Of a stretch of DNA of 64,000 nucleotides, positions 1-13,193 are shown one piece after another. The position numbers and the translations under genes were made by a program. This stretch comes from Spironucleus salmonicida. Its lineage: Eukaryota > Fornicata > Diplomonadida > Hexamitidae. Below the pieces are notes generated by a model. That model had not been told where the DNA came from. It made no database searches and worked only from the letters and a program-made list of their open reading frames with translations. The number at the start of each line of letters is the position of its first letter. Within the stretch, counting starts at the first letter, position 1. Location of the stretch: positions 8,001 through 72,000 of the forward strand of contig CM035320.1 of assembly GCA_000497125.2 (NCBI GenBank), given 5' to 3'.

Positions 1-1349
1 TTATTTCCTTTAACATTCTTAATTTTCGTAATATTTTCTATGAAAATTACCATTTTATAAAATAGCTCTGAAACTTTGCCTATACTATCCAATTAGAATT
101 AATGAAAGGCACATACACTTTGAAGTATAATCTTATTTAACTCTTTATCTTTCTTCAAATCTTCAACTTCCTTTGACTCTTTATCTTTCTTCAAATCTTC
201 AACTTCCTTTAATTCTTTAACGTTACTTATTTGTTTAATTTCGCTTAATTTATATACATCTATATATTATTAACCTAGGTTGCTATGAAAATTTTCTGTG
301 TAGTACTCATAAAGAGGCTACTCCTTATCAGATTTCATATTAAACAATATTGGAACATTCCCCATCAGGAGGTGGAAAAAATACTGCGTGTAGAGAGCTA
401 CGCTCTTGCCAGACTTGGAGCTTTAGCTTATGACAGCATTCGTAAGAGTGTCGTTAAGATCATTTTTAACCAACGAGAATAATGCAAAATATTCTGCCTT
501 GAAGAGGTAGGACACGTGGCAGAGCTGCTGGAACATGAACAGGCAAATACCTGTATTAAGAAAGTGGAAGGGGAGCTGGAACAGGTTGATAAGGTCAAAC
601 TTATCCAAGTATGGTTTTTCTTTTTCTGTGAATGACTCTCCCTTGTAAATCTTATTCGATACCTCAAATATCTTTTTAAGTAAATCCAAGTCTTCACCAT
701 ACACATCTCTTGTTATAGTGTTCTTCTTTAACTTTTTAAACTAAGTATCATACAACCTGAATGCAGAGTAGCCAAAAATCAACGGCAGAATTAGATGGTA
801 CTCTCCTACCTTCTGGTACTTAATTGCTGCTAGCTGCAACAGTACCTGATTTTCATGAAAGTTTAAATCTTCTATAACTTCAGGCTAGAGAAGTTATTCC
901 GTGTCGAAACTATTGTAAAGCGAAAAATACTACAAATCATAACCTTCGATGCTCTATGCAAATTTAGCAAAATAATAGTCGCAGGTGCATTTTATCGAAA
1001 GAACCCTAAGCCCCATCTGTGCTGCAACTAGGCCTATATTGTCCCAAAATTTTGGATCTCGCGATTTAATTATCTTTTTTAATTATGATATTTAAAACCG
1101 CATATTCTGAGCTATTTTTCCCAGCTTCTTGTAGAGCAGGACGACCTAGACCGCGCACAGCTACTCTTTCGTTGTAAGAGTTGCACGTAGAATATATTAC
1201 TATTGACCATCAAGCTAGATTGATTGACTAATTTCATTATCTCTTATGGTAAATTTAATCTATAAAATAGTGTTACTAACTATTACTTTTTAATCATCAT
1301 CAACTGAAAATGGAATAGCTTCAAACTCGATAGATAAATCTGCAGTCAT
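1..1349 (-). CDS. Hypothetical protein, C-terminus cut by window edge
   Basis: The frame is open for 449 codons from the ATG at 1349 to the window edge, with TAA/TAG read as Gln and no TGA. The middle is hydrophobic and helical (YHLILPLIFGYSAFRLYD, then FQLPFHFLNTGICLFMFQQ), so it may be membrane-associated. The C-terminal part becomes charged and carries a direct duplication of KEVEDLKKDKE, seen in DNA at about 140-215. The stretch before the ATG is pyrimidine-rich (CTTTCCTATTTCC), as for other genes here. I do not recognise the family. A decayed paralogue lies at 14.3-14.9 kb, so it belongs to a family that duplicates locally. GC is higher than in the zone to its right. Confidence 0.75.
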
Positions 1350-1699
1350 TTAAGAAGGAAATAGGAAAGATGTAAAGTAAAATATATCAATATTATACAT
1401 TAATATAATATTATACTATGAATAAAAAACTCTACTTGCATTTATAATACATAATTTAATACATATTATAATTAATGAATGTTAAGCGTTTTACGAACTA
1501 AAAAGTATAAAATGAACTCGTGTAACTTTTCCATCTGCCTTTAAGCACTAGTATGGAATTAATAATATACAATACTACTTAACTATTACGCATTATTAGT
1601 AAATATAGGAGTTTCCTAAAAATACATTAGCTCATACTCTATGCATGATACCACGCATCCCTATCCTTACTAGATGCAATAAGTAGCATCTTCTGTTGA
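1350..1699. other. AT-rich intergenic DNA
   Basis: No open frame that looks like protein on either strand. It separates the start of the leftmost gene from the repeat array and presumably holds that gene's promoter at its left end. Confidence 0.5.
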
Positions 1700-4065
1700 C
1701 CTAGCTTCTCTTTGGTAAAACTCATCCTGCGAGGCATCGTTACCATTTAAAATTCATCTATCCCTAGGCTTCGGTGTTAAGCAGCATACCGAGTGAGACT
1801 GCAGAATACCATTTTTGATAGATTATGCAGCATCCGGGTATTAAAGATAGAATATACAAACAGTATTCGGCATAGCCTGTGCTTGCATTACTAGTAAGAA
1901 TAGCCTTCTTAGGCTACTGTGCACCTGGGCTCATAAGTGAATATATATTAGTAAGTATAGTAGTATATTATATAAATACAATAGTATATACTAAATATCC
2001 TTACAAGCACCACTCCCAATGCATACATACTACTAAACTCCAATTAAGATATTACTATATATACTATAGTATTGTATTGTCATCGAGCACTACGCCAGTA
2101 CCACTCACGCCTACCGTGGTGCTGTCTATGGAACTACTTGGGGTACCAGTACTGGTGGTGCCCACTTCAGTAGCAGATAGTTATTAAAGATAGAATACAA
2201 TCAGTCTTCGGCATAGCCTGTGCTTGCATTACTAGTAAGAATAGCCTTCTTAGGCTACTGTGTACCTAGGTTAATAAGTGAATATATATTAGTAAGGGTA
2301 GTAGTATATTATATAAGTACAATAGTAATATACTAAATATCCTTATAGGCACCACTCCCAATGCATATATACTATTAAACTCCATTTAAGATATTACTAT
2401 ATATACTATAGTATTGTATTGTCATCGAGCACTACGCCAGTACCACTCACGCCTACCGTGGTGCTGTCTATGGAAATACTACGTGTAGCAGTACTAGTGA
2501 TACCCACTTCAGTAGCAGATAGGTATTAAAGATAGAATATACAAACAGTCTTCGGCATAGCCTGTGCTTGCATTACTAGTAAGAATAGCCTTCTTAGGCT
2601 ACTGTGTACCTAGGTTAATAAGTGAATATATATTAGTAAGGGTAGTAGTATATTATATAAGTACAATAGTAATATACTAAATATCCTTATAGGCACCACT
2701 CCCAATGCATATATACTATTAAACTCCATTTAAGATATTACTATATATACTATAGTATTGTATTGTCGTCAAGCACTACGCCAGTACCACTCACGCCTAC
2801 CGTGGTGCTGTCTATGGAAATACTACGTGTAGCAGTACTAGTGGTACCAACTTCAGTAGCAGGCAGGTACTACACATAGAATATACTAACAGCATTCGGC
2901 ATAGCCTGTGCTTGCATTACTAGTAAGAATAGCCTTCTTAGGCTACTGTGTACCTAGGTTAATAAGTGAATATATATTAGTAAGCATAGTAGTATATTAT
3001 ATAAGTACAATAGTATATACTAAATATCCTTATAAGCACCACTCCCAATGCATATATACTACTAAACTCCATTTAAGATATTACTATATATACTATAGTA
3101 TTGTATTGTCGTCAAGCACTATCCCAGTACCACTCACGCCTGCCGTGGTGCTGTCTATGGAAATACTTGGGGTACCAGTACTGGTGGTACCCACTTCAGT
3201 AGCAGCCAGCTATGCCAAATATGAAGGTTAAGCCATTATACACTATGCCAACAGCATCGACTCAGGCTCGTAGCACCAAAATGTGGAAGGCCTAAGCTAG
3301 CATAAGGTCAGTCCTGTTCTTAATAAATTACGGTATTGCTACCTCGCTGGGTCCTGAACACCAGCTAGCGCTATCTCGTCACCCTGATAGCCACACTCTC
3401 GCTGACCTCGCTTTGGCAAAACTCATCCTGCGAGGCATCGTTACCATTTAAAACTCATCCATCCCTATGCTTCTGTCTTAAGCAGCATACCGAGTGAGAC
3501 TGCAGAATTTCATGTTTGATAGATTATGCATCATCCTGGTATTAAAGATATAATACAATCAGTCTTCGGCACAACCTGTGCTTGTACTCTGCTAGTGAGA
3601 ATAGCCTTATTAGGCTACTGTGTACCTGGGCTCATAAGTGAATATATATTAGTAAGCATAGTAGTATATTATATAAATACAATAGTAATATACTAAATAT
3701 CCTTATAGGCACCACTCCCAATGCATATATACTACTAAACTCCATTTAAGATATTACTATATATACTATAGTATTGTATTGTCGTCAAGCACTATCCCAG
3801 TACCACTCACGCCTACCGTGGTGCTGTCTATGGAACTACTTGGGGTACCAGTACTGGTGGTACCCACTTCACTAGCAGCCACCTATGCCAAATATGAAGA
3901 GTAAACCATTATTCACTATGCCAACAGCCGCAACTCAGCCTCGTAGCACCAAAATGTGGAAGTCCTAAGCTAGCATAAGTTCAACCCTGCTCCCGATAAA
4001 TTACGTTATTGCTGCTACCTCGCTGGGTCCTGACCACCAGCTAGCGCTATCCTCGTCACCGGCTA
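1700..4065. repeat. Tandem and higher-order repeat array (343-bp core)
   Basis: The core unit B, anchored on CGGCATAGCCTGTGCTTGCA, starts at 1868, 2209, 2553, 2897 and 3567, so the first four copies are spaced 341, 344 and 344 bp. Segment A (about 1700-1865, containing CATCCTGCGAGGCATCGTTA) recurs at about 3400-3565 just before the fifth copy. Segment C (about 3210-3395, containing CGTAGCACCAAAATGTGGAA) recurs at about 3880-4065 after it. The layout is A-B-B-B-B-C-A-B-C. Each B contains the hairpin TAGCCT-TCTT-AGGCTA and the palindrome ATACTATAGTAT. Copies 1, 4 and 5 end in the GC-rich inverted repeat GGGTACCA...TGGTACCC. Open frames in the units come only from repetition and from the single stop codon, so I do not call genes. 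Confidence 0.9.
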
Positions 4066-5500
4066 AAGCAAACATTAGAAAGCCAGCTGATACCTGTATC
4101 TCCAAACTTCCCAGCTAATTTATTCTTGCAGGCGTTCTAAGTGCCTACTGGCAGAACCATACTCCCCATCTAGTATATCTGCTTCGCTAAGTTCTACCCA
4201 TATATTAAATATATGTGATATTGATATGTGGAAGGTAATATAGAATTACTGCTAGTATTACTACTATAAGAACTTACTACCACCATTGTACCGAAAGTGT
4301 TATTTAATAGCAGAATACACTAAGTCCAATATTGTGCTTCCATGCCCAAGAATGTAGGACCCAATATCAAAACTTATTGGCAACCGAGGCATCGTCTTGT
4401 ACTTAACGAAATAAGAGTTTGCAATACATTTGATGCCTAAAACGTCCCAGTAATGCTGTAGCGAAATAGAACGATTAGCTCTATACGCAAGTTTTCATGT
4501 CAATCGAACCCATCAGAAGCTAAACTATATTATGCTCGCTCTGGGTATGATATCCATATACAATTTTAATCTCTTGTTTTTGACTTTCTGATTAACTTTC
4601 CCTTCTCCGTCGCTGTATTAGATTGCTTTTGCGAACACAGTATCTTTTTTTTTGATATTATTATAACTAGATATATTCATACTAAATAATATTATAAATA
4701 GTTCAGGCTAGCAATATACTCCCTAACCTCGTTATATGCAAATTCGTCTAATAGAATATATTCCGATATGTTTCTATTGGGGTATAGTATAATGCGGCAG
4801 ATGGGGATCCTTACCGTGCCATTAAAGGTAGCTCTTCATTCGTGCTTTAATCTTACCCTAGCTCTTGCTAGCTAGCAACTAGCTGCTTGAGGACGCTAGC
4901 TAACTAACTTACCGAACTTAGTATTTCACTAGTGCATGCTAGCCTAGTATATCTATTATCATATATATCCTCTGGGCATAACCAATATAGGCTCAGTGCT
5001 AAAGTGTAAATAGTATATATTTTGCATTCTCTAAATTATATTATATATTTATGCATTATATTCTATACACCTATCTCATATTCGAGTCAACCGTAGTTTA
5101 TCTGTGCATGCCCCACTGTTAGCATGAACCGGAGGCAGCAGCTCAGGCGTCCTGATATGCATCAAAATAACAGTGCTCGCCTGAAGATCGCTGGGAGAGC
5201 AGCATATTAGTTTAGGTGGGGTGGGGTTCGCTCTTAATTCTGCTCAATGTGAAAGGTATCCAGTCCAATGTAGCAGTTCCATGCCAACTATCAGGTGCAC
5301 CTGCTGCCTGATTGGTGTGAGTCAGTGCTGGTATGCGGATGATGGGAGCACTTATTGCATTAGGATACCAGGTGGTCTTTAACGGTTTACCGATTCTATG
5401 ATATGTGGTTGAGCACCAGCCTGAGTGCCGATGAACTGCAGGCTGGTGCGGAATGGAGAGTGCGGGTGCGTGTTATAATTCTATTTCAAATGCTATTCTG
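4066..5500. other. GC-richer non-coding block with inverted repeats
   Basis: No convincing coding frame. From about 5080 to 5460 the GC content rises well above its surroundings and inverted repeats are dense. These are GGTATCC (5255-5261) with GGATACC (5363-5369), the 12-bp palindrome CAGGTGCACCTG (5292-5303), and a perfect 11-bp stem GCACCAGCCTG/CAGGCTGGTGC (5413-5423 with 5439-5449). It may be a structured RNA gene or part of a repeat family. I could not match it to SRP RNA, RNase P RNA, 5S rRNA or a spliceosomal RNA. Confidence 0.4.
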
Positions 5501-5839
5501 ATTAGTCAGTTTAAATTAGATGTATATTATATTGTAGCTAGTAGGTTGCAGTATGAGTTTCTATCTCCTGTATATGTATATTAATATGGCATATGATTAT
5601 CATGATCATGATATATCAGTAAAGGTAAATATAAGTATTATATAGATGTAGATAGCCGCGCTTCGTAAATGCATTCACAAGTACTTTGGGGTCCCCAAAC
5701 GATGAGCCATTTTACAATTCGTGATACAAACCTAAAATACCTAGCCTTTGAAAACCCAAAAACATATTCTTATAAGTTTACTGATGGTGACTATCTACTC
5801 CAAAACATTACAGCTTTATAATTTTGATACACCGATTGT

Positions 5840-5873
5840 GGAAGGCTTCGCTTTCCTGACCCCTGTCGGGTCA
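5840..5873. other. Two back-to-back hairpins
   Basis: GGAAGGC-TTC-GCTTTCC (5840-5856, one G-T wobble) is followed immediately by TGACCC-CTGTC-GGGTCA (5857-5873). They sit at the edge between the GC-richer block and the AT-rich zone. They could be the end of a structured transcript or of a repeat unit. The role is unknown. Confidence 0.6.
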
Positions 5874-5900
5874 TTTCTATTAAACTAAAATACACGCTTC

Positions 5901-8900
5901 TTGCAGATTAAAAAAAACTCACTCAAATTATAATATAAAATATCATCTAGAATACTTATAAAAATATAGAAGCACAGAATGTGTGACGGTGTGAAAAAAG
6001 TGAAAGTAGAAAATAAAAAGCAGCACCCACTCGACAGCTCCAGATTTACACATATACATTTTACTTTCTTTACTAACTATTTTCAAACTTTCTTTCTAAT
6101 AATCATTTTAAGAAGCATTAGGTACTTCAAGTTTATTTAGATTCACTTCATTCTAACAGATATCAATTATTTCAATACCGTAACAGCGGGTCAGTACTGA
6201 TAATACAGAAAATAACTTCAGTTATGGTCGGTAAAGCCATCTAGTTCGCGCGATGGTCCATTATTAAGAAGGAGTGACTTATTTTTAATGAAAATCATCA
6301 ACTTTAATAATATATTATTACCAATCAACAACAAATTAAGCTAATCAATTCGACTAGATAAGTGAAAATTATATTAAAATTATTATAAGGTTTATAACGA
6401 AAAAATATTTTGCTTATATTAAAATCATTCTCATTCTATGTAACGAATTTTCATGTTGAATAGTTTCAACGTTGAATAGATGTAAATTGGTACATTCAAA
6501 ATTGATTTGTTAAATCAAATTTGCAAAAAAACCAACATTGTAATAATTTATTATGTAAATTTAAATTTTCTTTGAACATATTTAGACAAAAACAGAATTT
6601 TTTCATCTCAATTAGTTCACTCTAATTGAAAAATAGAATAGATATATTATAATTACTCAAAAAAAATTAAGGACTTTTTTCTACAGATTAAAATTCAAAC
6701 TTGCTCTTAAAATATACTATTTGCACATGAATTAACCTTATATTCATGATATTATATCATTTGTTGTTTATTTATTATTCTTTTAATTGCTAACACTTCC
6801 CTGAAAGTTCTTTTCTGTGTGTCTTATTTTTACAAACATTTTTAAAAATAATTATACAAATATATTCTTATAATAATTTAAATAAATTTTAAAAAATGCA
6901 CATTTAGACATTTATTTTTATTTTTTCTTTAAAGTATTATCAACTCCCAATACATGTTTAGGTGTTGAATATATTTACAATGATATATTTTTGTTTGGGA
7001 TAATTCCACAGCAATTTATTTTTTGACCAAAAATAATTCTCGCACTTATACCCAGAATAGATACAAATATTTTTTATTCATATTAGATTACCAATAGTAT
7101 GCTCGTTCTTTATAAGACTTTTTTTCATTGCGTAGTTCTTCAATAATTGATATTCCTAGAATAGACTGTATAGTATTATGCTCATTCGAGAGTTATTATG
7201 TACTCTAGACCACTAGCTAAATTATTATCATGTTTGTTAACTGTAAACTATTTGAAGCGTAAGTTTTATAGATATAGAGTAGTATCCCGAGGTATGAACT
7301 AAATTTTCTCGTTGAGTAAGTTTACTGAGTAGTTACTATTTTTTAAATCATGGAAATTAGCTCAGAAATTTTTATGACATTACAATATATCCAAATAAGT
7401 ATCTACTATTATATCTGTTAACGTAAAGGGAGATAAAAATAAAATGAAATGCATATACTTATATAGTACATATATTTAGTTATGAAATTACTAAATTATT
7501 ATTATATATTATAATATATATAAATGGTATAAAAATAATTGTAATGAGCATCAAGTTTTAATTTGTAAACTTAATAAAACCTAATATAAATTACTACCCT
7601 ATTTAATAACTGATAAGTTAAATTTAATTAATATATCTCTTGCTTTGTTTGAGACTTAAACTGTTGAATGCGATTTTATTATCACAAACTAAAATATACT
7701 AATTATTCATATTTATTTTTCCACTCCTTAAATGGAGTTAAAGTTTAATATTTATTCAGAATCACCTACCAGTAATTCTACTATTCTTTAAATAGGTACT
7801 GCAATATTTAGTTTCCATGAAATTTAATTCAGTTATAGTATAAGAACTGAATAGTAGGTATATTGTAATTATTAAGATTTTAAACGTTAATACTAATAAA
7901 ATATTATCTTATTTATTGAAATATAAGAAGCATATTAATTAAAATTATTGTAAATATTTCTTTGGCAGCATAGATAAAAATAGTTCTTTGATGACAAAAT
8001 TTATATTATAATAAAATAACAGCAATTTAGTATAAATTCACAAATGCCATTATATTAGTAATAAATATCGACTTTATCCGTATAAATGGGATTTTAAGTG
8101 TTATTATTATAATCTTTGGGAGAAATAAATACTTTTAATGAGTATTATAATAATTTTAAAAATTATAAATTATAAAATAGTAGCAACAATACCTTTAACT
8201 ATGATATTATTATATATTCACACTATATTGAATTTGATACACAACAACTGTCACCTATTAGTTCACTACAGGGAGAAATAAATTTTGACTTTAATTAAAT
8301 ATTTGCGTCATCATAAACGTAAACTATTAAAGAATTCACTTATACAATTCTTCTTTAGCGTTTAGCATTGAATTTTAAATCACATTCTACATTTTGTGGT
8401 CTGTTGCCATAAGTATTAGCATGGAATGCTTATTAGTTTATTTTTAGTTATATACAATTAGGTACTATTAATGGTTGTGTTTAATAAGATATTTTGCTAA
8501 GTCAATATATTTATTAACACTACGAATAAAACAATAGTTCAAAGTCGTTTCTTAATATTTTTGTTTACCAATTCATCTTCTTGATTTGTTTAATGATAAG
8601 AACTATTTCATTTTTTAATAGATGTGTGATGTATCATATTTATTCAAAGCAGAATTTTTTGTAATATATTCTTATTTTAAGACATTTGATAATTCAGTGC
8701 TAAGTTAAAGTTCTAGAAGTGGAAAAACTGTTACTTTGCATGCTACTTTTTATTTTGACTAATTATTGGGATTGAAAATCCCAATCTATTTTAATCTTGG
8801 ATATAAAACTGTTGCAACTCCTGAGTAAATATTATATGATAAGACATCAGGTGATATTAAATAAGAGATTTCCGAGCTATTTTAAAATTTTTATAGAAAT

Positions 8901-9180
8901 TATAATGATTATAATAATATTACTCTTGAATTAACTAAAAGTCAAAACTTAGATTTTTAACAATATGATATTACCATGTAGTCAGTGATAATCAAAATTG
9001 ATAAATCATTTAAATATTATTAAAGTGATGAATATTAAAAAAAATAGATAAATTTAAAAATACACTAAATATCACCGAATTTACTAAGACTATAAATATT
9101 ACAAATTAAAAAAATCTAGATTTATTTACTGTTGGCCCTTAACTAGAAATTTTATAAGCCAATAACAAGAACATCTCTAT
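5901..9180. other. Long AT-rich stretch without recognisable genes
   Basis: About 3.3 kb with TGA scattered in all frames and no stretch that reads as protein for long. It may contain gene relics too decayed to see by eye, as at 14.3-14.9 kb. No start motif, tRNA or repeat was recognised. Confidence 0.4.
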
Positions 9181-9194
9181 TTTGTTAATGGGTG

Positions 9195-12100
9195 ATGAAT
9201 GCTTATAATTATAATATAATAGATACGTATAATCAAAGTCAATCGCTCTATAGCTTACCAATTTTTATTATTCTAAGTTTGAACGAATAAGTAAGAAACT
9301 TGTCATTTAAGAAATGACAGTTAGGGCTTTAAAATATAGGATAAGTAAATTGATATTAACGTTGATGGCGATAGGGATGATGTAATATATCCTGATAATG
9401 ATGAGTAATATTAAATAGAAATTAACAATGAAGTGTTCTAGTCGCAAGATAATACAAATAAGATTGAAGAAAATACCATAAGTGATTAATATATTAGTAT
9501 AGATGAAGAAAACAATGATTAAAACTCTCATTAACAAGAAAATCAAAAACAAATATAACTTAATTTTATTATGACATTCAGTAATTTGTCGTAGTAAAAA
9601 TATAATGTAAATGTTTTCTCAAAAATAACCGATTTAATAGATGAAATTTGCATACTTTCACCTAATTTTAAAAATATTAGAAATAAAGGTATATTTTAGA
9701 TGTATTTTTATTAAAAGTTGAATAAAATGAATGAAGAGAATTGTATTTTATAATTTAAATAAAATTTGTATAATTTTATTATGATGTTATTCAATCCAAG
9801 GTGCATTGAAACAATATTTTGGAGAAATTTATCAATAAATATTAAAAAAGAAACTTTAGTTTACGAAACACAAATTACGGAAGAGTCTACAAAGTCTTAA
9901 GTGTCTGAAGAGTCTGAATATAAAACTTAATTGAAAAAATATTTTTAGTCAGCAGAAGATTAACATATATCAAAATATTATATCCAGGTTGAAAATTTTA
10001 AAAAACAAAATATTGTGTTAAAAATTCAATATACTAAGTTCTAAAGCCTAATGGCTGGTACAGATATGTTGTTAATAAATTTCATCAGATAATAACAAGG
10101 AATTAATTCAAGTTATGATAGTATGGATTTGAATCAGTATGTTTTATCTGATGTTATAGGTGGTTCACAAGTTCATCCAAGTACTATAAATCAAAATTAT
10201 TATTTTTAATGTTAAATAAATATTTAACCATAAAAATAAATGTATGCTTAAATCGAAATTAAATCCAGTCTGTGTGATCCGGTAAACTTATATTTATCAA
10301 TGATACCAGAACTTGCTGGTGAAATTTAATTCTAATGTTCTTTAATTTGTCCACAGCTTTAACTTTTATATAAATTTAATGAATAAATTTAGATAAAATA
10401 CTTCAATAATACTAAATAATATAAATATTATAATAACTCCCAATAAATAATATTATTATAAAATCAAAGTTATTAAGCTTTAGTTAGATCATTTATTATT
10501 TAAAAAGTTAAAAATATGTAGTTAGAGTTATTAAATGGCTAATTATGCTAAAATAATATTTAATATAAAAACTCTCAAGATTTACTGGAGATTATTAAAT
10601 AGAATATAATAGAGTCTGTAACATTAGATCATTTTTATAAAAAACTTAAAATTGCAGCTTCAAGTAACATGAATAAAACATCTGTATACATTTATTATTA
10701 TTTGATTACATAATAACTATATAAAAATGATTTCTTGCAAAATAAAAATTCAATAATGTAAATTTACTTTAAATAATCATAATTATCAGGGGCCTTTATG
10801 TTTTTGATATAACTCACACAATAATATGGTAATAATAATGATACATTATAATTATTTAAAAAAATTTTAGAAAACATCAATTTAAAACCTTATAATTTTT
10901 CTATATTCAAAACTGATACTATTTCTCGCTAAAAATTTTGGTAGCAAAATAATAAAAAATTATATTAAATTTGTTCCAGAGTTAAATTCATGTTATTATT
11001 ACAAATATTTGATTATGAATTAAATCATTCAAATAATAGTAAACAATAATTTATCATGCAGTCACTTATTTCCGCTGTAAATTGCTACAGAACTGTCTAG
11101 AAATATTTTGAAAACTTAAAAACTGAAGATAAAAGATTTATAATAATGGTGAAAATTGATATTCCTTATTTTACTAAACTACATTTAGTAGATAGCAGTA
11201 TACCTGATTTTATTATCTTTTTCTTTGGATTTGAAGATCAGTTTTAAGTTATGTAAGAAATAGGATCTCCTATAGAATATACTTATAATAATTAGTAAAA
11301 TATTGCTTTTGTAACAGCATTTGAATCTGGAAATCATACGCTGCCTGAGTTATTTACAAAGTTATCAGGTTCATTTTTAAAGTGTGTAATATAAACATCT
11401 TCAAAGAAACCTATGAAATAAATCAATAAGCTTTTATAGGTATAAACAGATTCCTTAAAAAAATTGCCTGATTTTTTGAAGATAAGATAAAGGATTATAT
11501 AGTAGGAAATAATATTAAACTTCCCGTTTATTTTTATTATACAGAAAATATATATAATAAAGAAATTTCTTTCGAAGTAGTAGAAAAGTAATTTGACATT
11601 GAGTAATTAAAAAATTAGACTTAACTAACGCGATGTTCAGTTAAATAAAACGATTAAGAATCAACAGAATACACATATGTTAACACCATATTTACTTCAA
11701 TTACAATAAATATACAATCTGATACATTCTAAGATTAATTAATCAATCAAGATTTTCGCGATTAATTTAATTAGAAGTCTATCTTACCGTAATAAAAATC
11801 TATCTATTATGACTATAAAAAAATTAATACATATTTAGATAATTTTAATGCTTTAGATTTTAATAATTAACAAATCAAAAATAACTTTAGTTTAATTTTT
11901 TATGTTTAGCATGATACAGTATGTAAATAATTTGATTTCATAATACAAAATGCTTAAAATATAGAATTAATTGATGTATTAAGTTTTTATTAGTTACGTA
12001 GTGGAATAGAATCTTAAAAAATTATGATTTTATTAGATAGTTATGTAATTCTTAATATCTCTAATTTTAATAGCAAAACATAACTATATTTAGCTAGAGT

Positions 12101-13193
12101 TAATTAAATCAATGTTGATGAAATTATATAAGTTTATCTCTAAAATAAGTAGATTAGCATTGGTTATGAATTAGATGTGACTGAATTAAGAGAGTAGTAA
12201 GAAGAATTACATAATTAAATCCAAAAAATTATGTCTTAATAAGTAAATGAGAAAAATAAAATAGAAATTAATCTACATTATTTAGATTAAAGTTTCTTAG
12301 CAGAATTTGAACCAGATTATGCATATATTTTATAATAATTAAATCTAGATAATCTAGTTATTTTAAGCATTGATGATAATGAAATGATTTGTTAGCAAAT
12401 TTCTGGATCTATAGCTAGTAAATAAGAGGATTTAATAAAGAAATAGATTTAATAAGTTAACTAAGGAGAAAAAATTAAAAAATATCTTGAAAATTTTAAT
12501 TATGTTGACTACAATGCTCTAAAATTGAACAACGCAGATTTACAATTATTCAGAGAGCACAAAACCATTACATAGCAAATTTAAAGTCTAATTTAATAAA
12601 CTAAGATAGGTTCAAATAATGTTTCAGTATATTAGTACGATTTTTATAATACAGATCAACTAGATTTTAGAAAATGCTCTCTTAATGTGGATTCTATTAT
12701 AAGTTTTCTAGGTAATTATGTTGTATTGCAATAAGACTTTATCAAAAACATAAATGCTATATAATTTTATGTAATTTTATCAAAACCACCTACAGATAAC
12801 CAGCATCAAATCTCCATAGTTGAAGAACCCCCAAAATCTCCATTAGAAACTATCAAATATTGGCTCGCTAACTACCCTGAACCCCGAACTCCTGAAATTC
12901 AAAATTACCTCAAAAATATCAGCTCTGAAAATTTCATCCAAGTAGTCGCAGACACTGCAAATTAGTAGTTGTTTGACAATTATTCCACTGTGTAGGCGCA
13001 AATTCAGTTCCTGATTGATGAGGCGAAAGATAAAGCTATAGGCAGAACCATCGATATAATGTTGTCTCATGAAAATGGCTTTTAAAACTGTGTATGCTCA
13101 GTGGATGCAATATTTAAGTTGCTAGGAGACAATGTAATAATTGATTTTGAAATAGCTAAGAACAAGAAGCTTATCATTTATTGTCCTAAGTGA
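9195..13193 (+). CDS. Large unknown protein, apparent frameshift
   Basis: A very AT-rich coding stretch of about 1,320 codons. From about 9325 to 11468 one frame is open; from about 11472 to the TGA at 13191 a second frame is open. Protein-like sequence passes from one to the other at a T-run (11470-11475), where one extra T would join LKKLPD to FFEDKIKDYI. This is either a real frameshift or a homopolymer sequencing error. The N-terminus is unclear: ATG 9195 joins the main frame only if a 34-nt segment (9291-9324) is removed; otherwise the first in-frame ATG is 9571. The last 100 residues are GC-richer than the rest. There is a weak topological likeness to COPII Sec23/24 trunks but no clear motif, so I name no function. 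It may be a pseudogene in the making. Confidence 0.5.
9291..9324 (+). other. Possible 34-nt intron
   Basis: It begins GTAAGA and ends TTAG. Removing it joins the frame of ATG 9195 to the long downstream frame at codon phase 0. It contains a perfect inverted repeat, TGTCATTT-AAG-AAATGACA (9301-9319). It lacks the fused branch-point/acceptor motif known from Giardia introns, so a plain frameshift is an equal explanation. Confidence 0.25.

Noticed and set aside
1879-3231. Repeated frames beginning LALLVRIAFLGYC in the satellite units
   Set aside because: They recur only because the DNA repeats, lack a proper ATG, and are not kept in all copies.
5080-5460. SRP RNA, RNase P RNA or 5S rRNA
   Set aside because: None of their conserved motifs was found by eye, although a structured RNA remains possible.
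5506-5874. Minus-strand frame of 122 codons starting MTRQGSGKRSLPQS
   Set aside because: With one stop codon, frames of this length are expected by chance, and the residues and the two hairpins over its start look non-coding.
9195-13193. Assignment of the large gene to Sec23/Sec24
   Set aside because: Only general topology of the trunk region is similar; no zinc finger or gelsolin motif could be placed.
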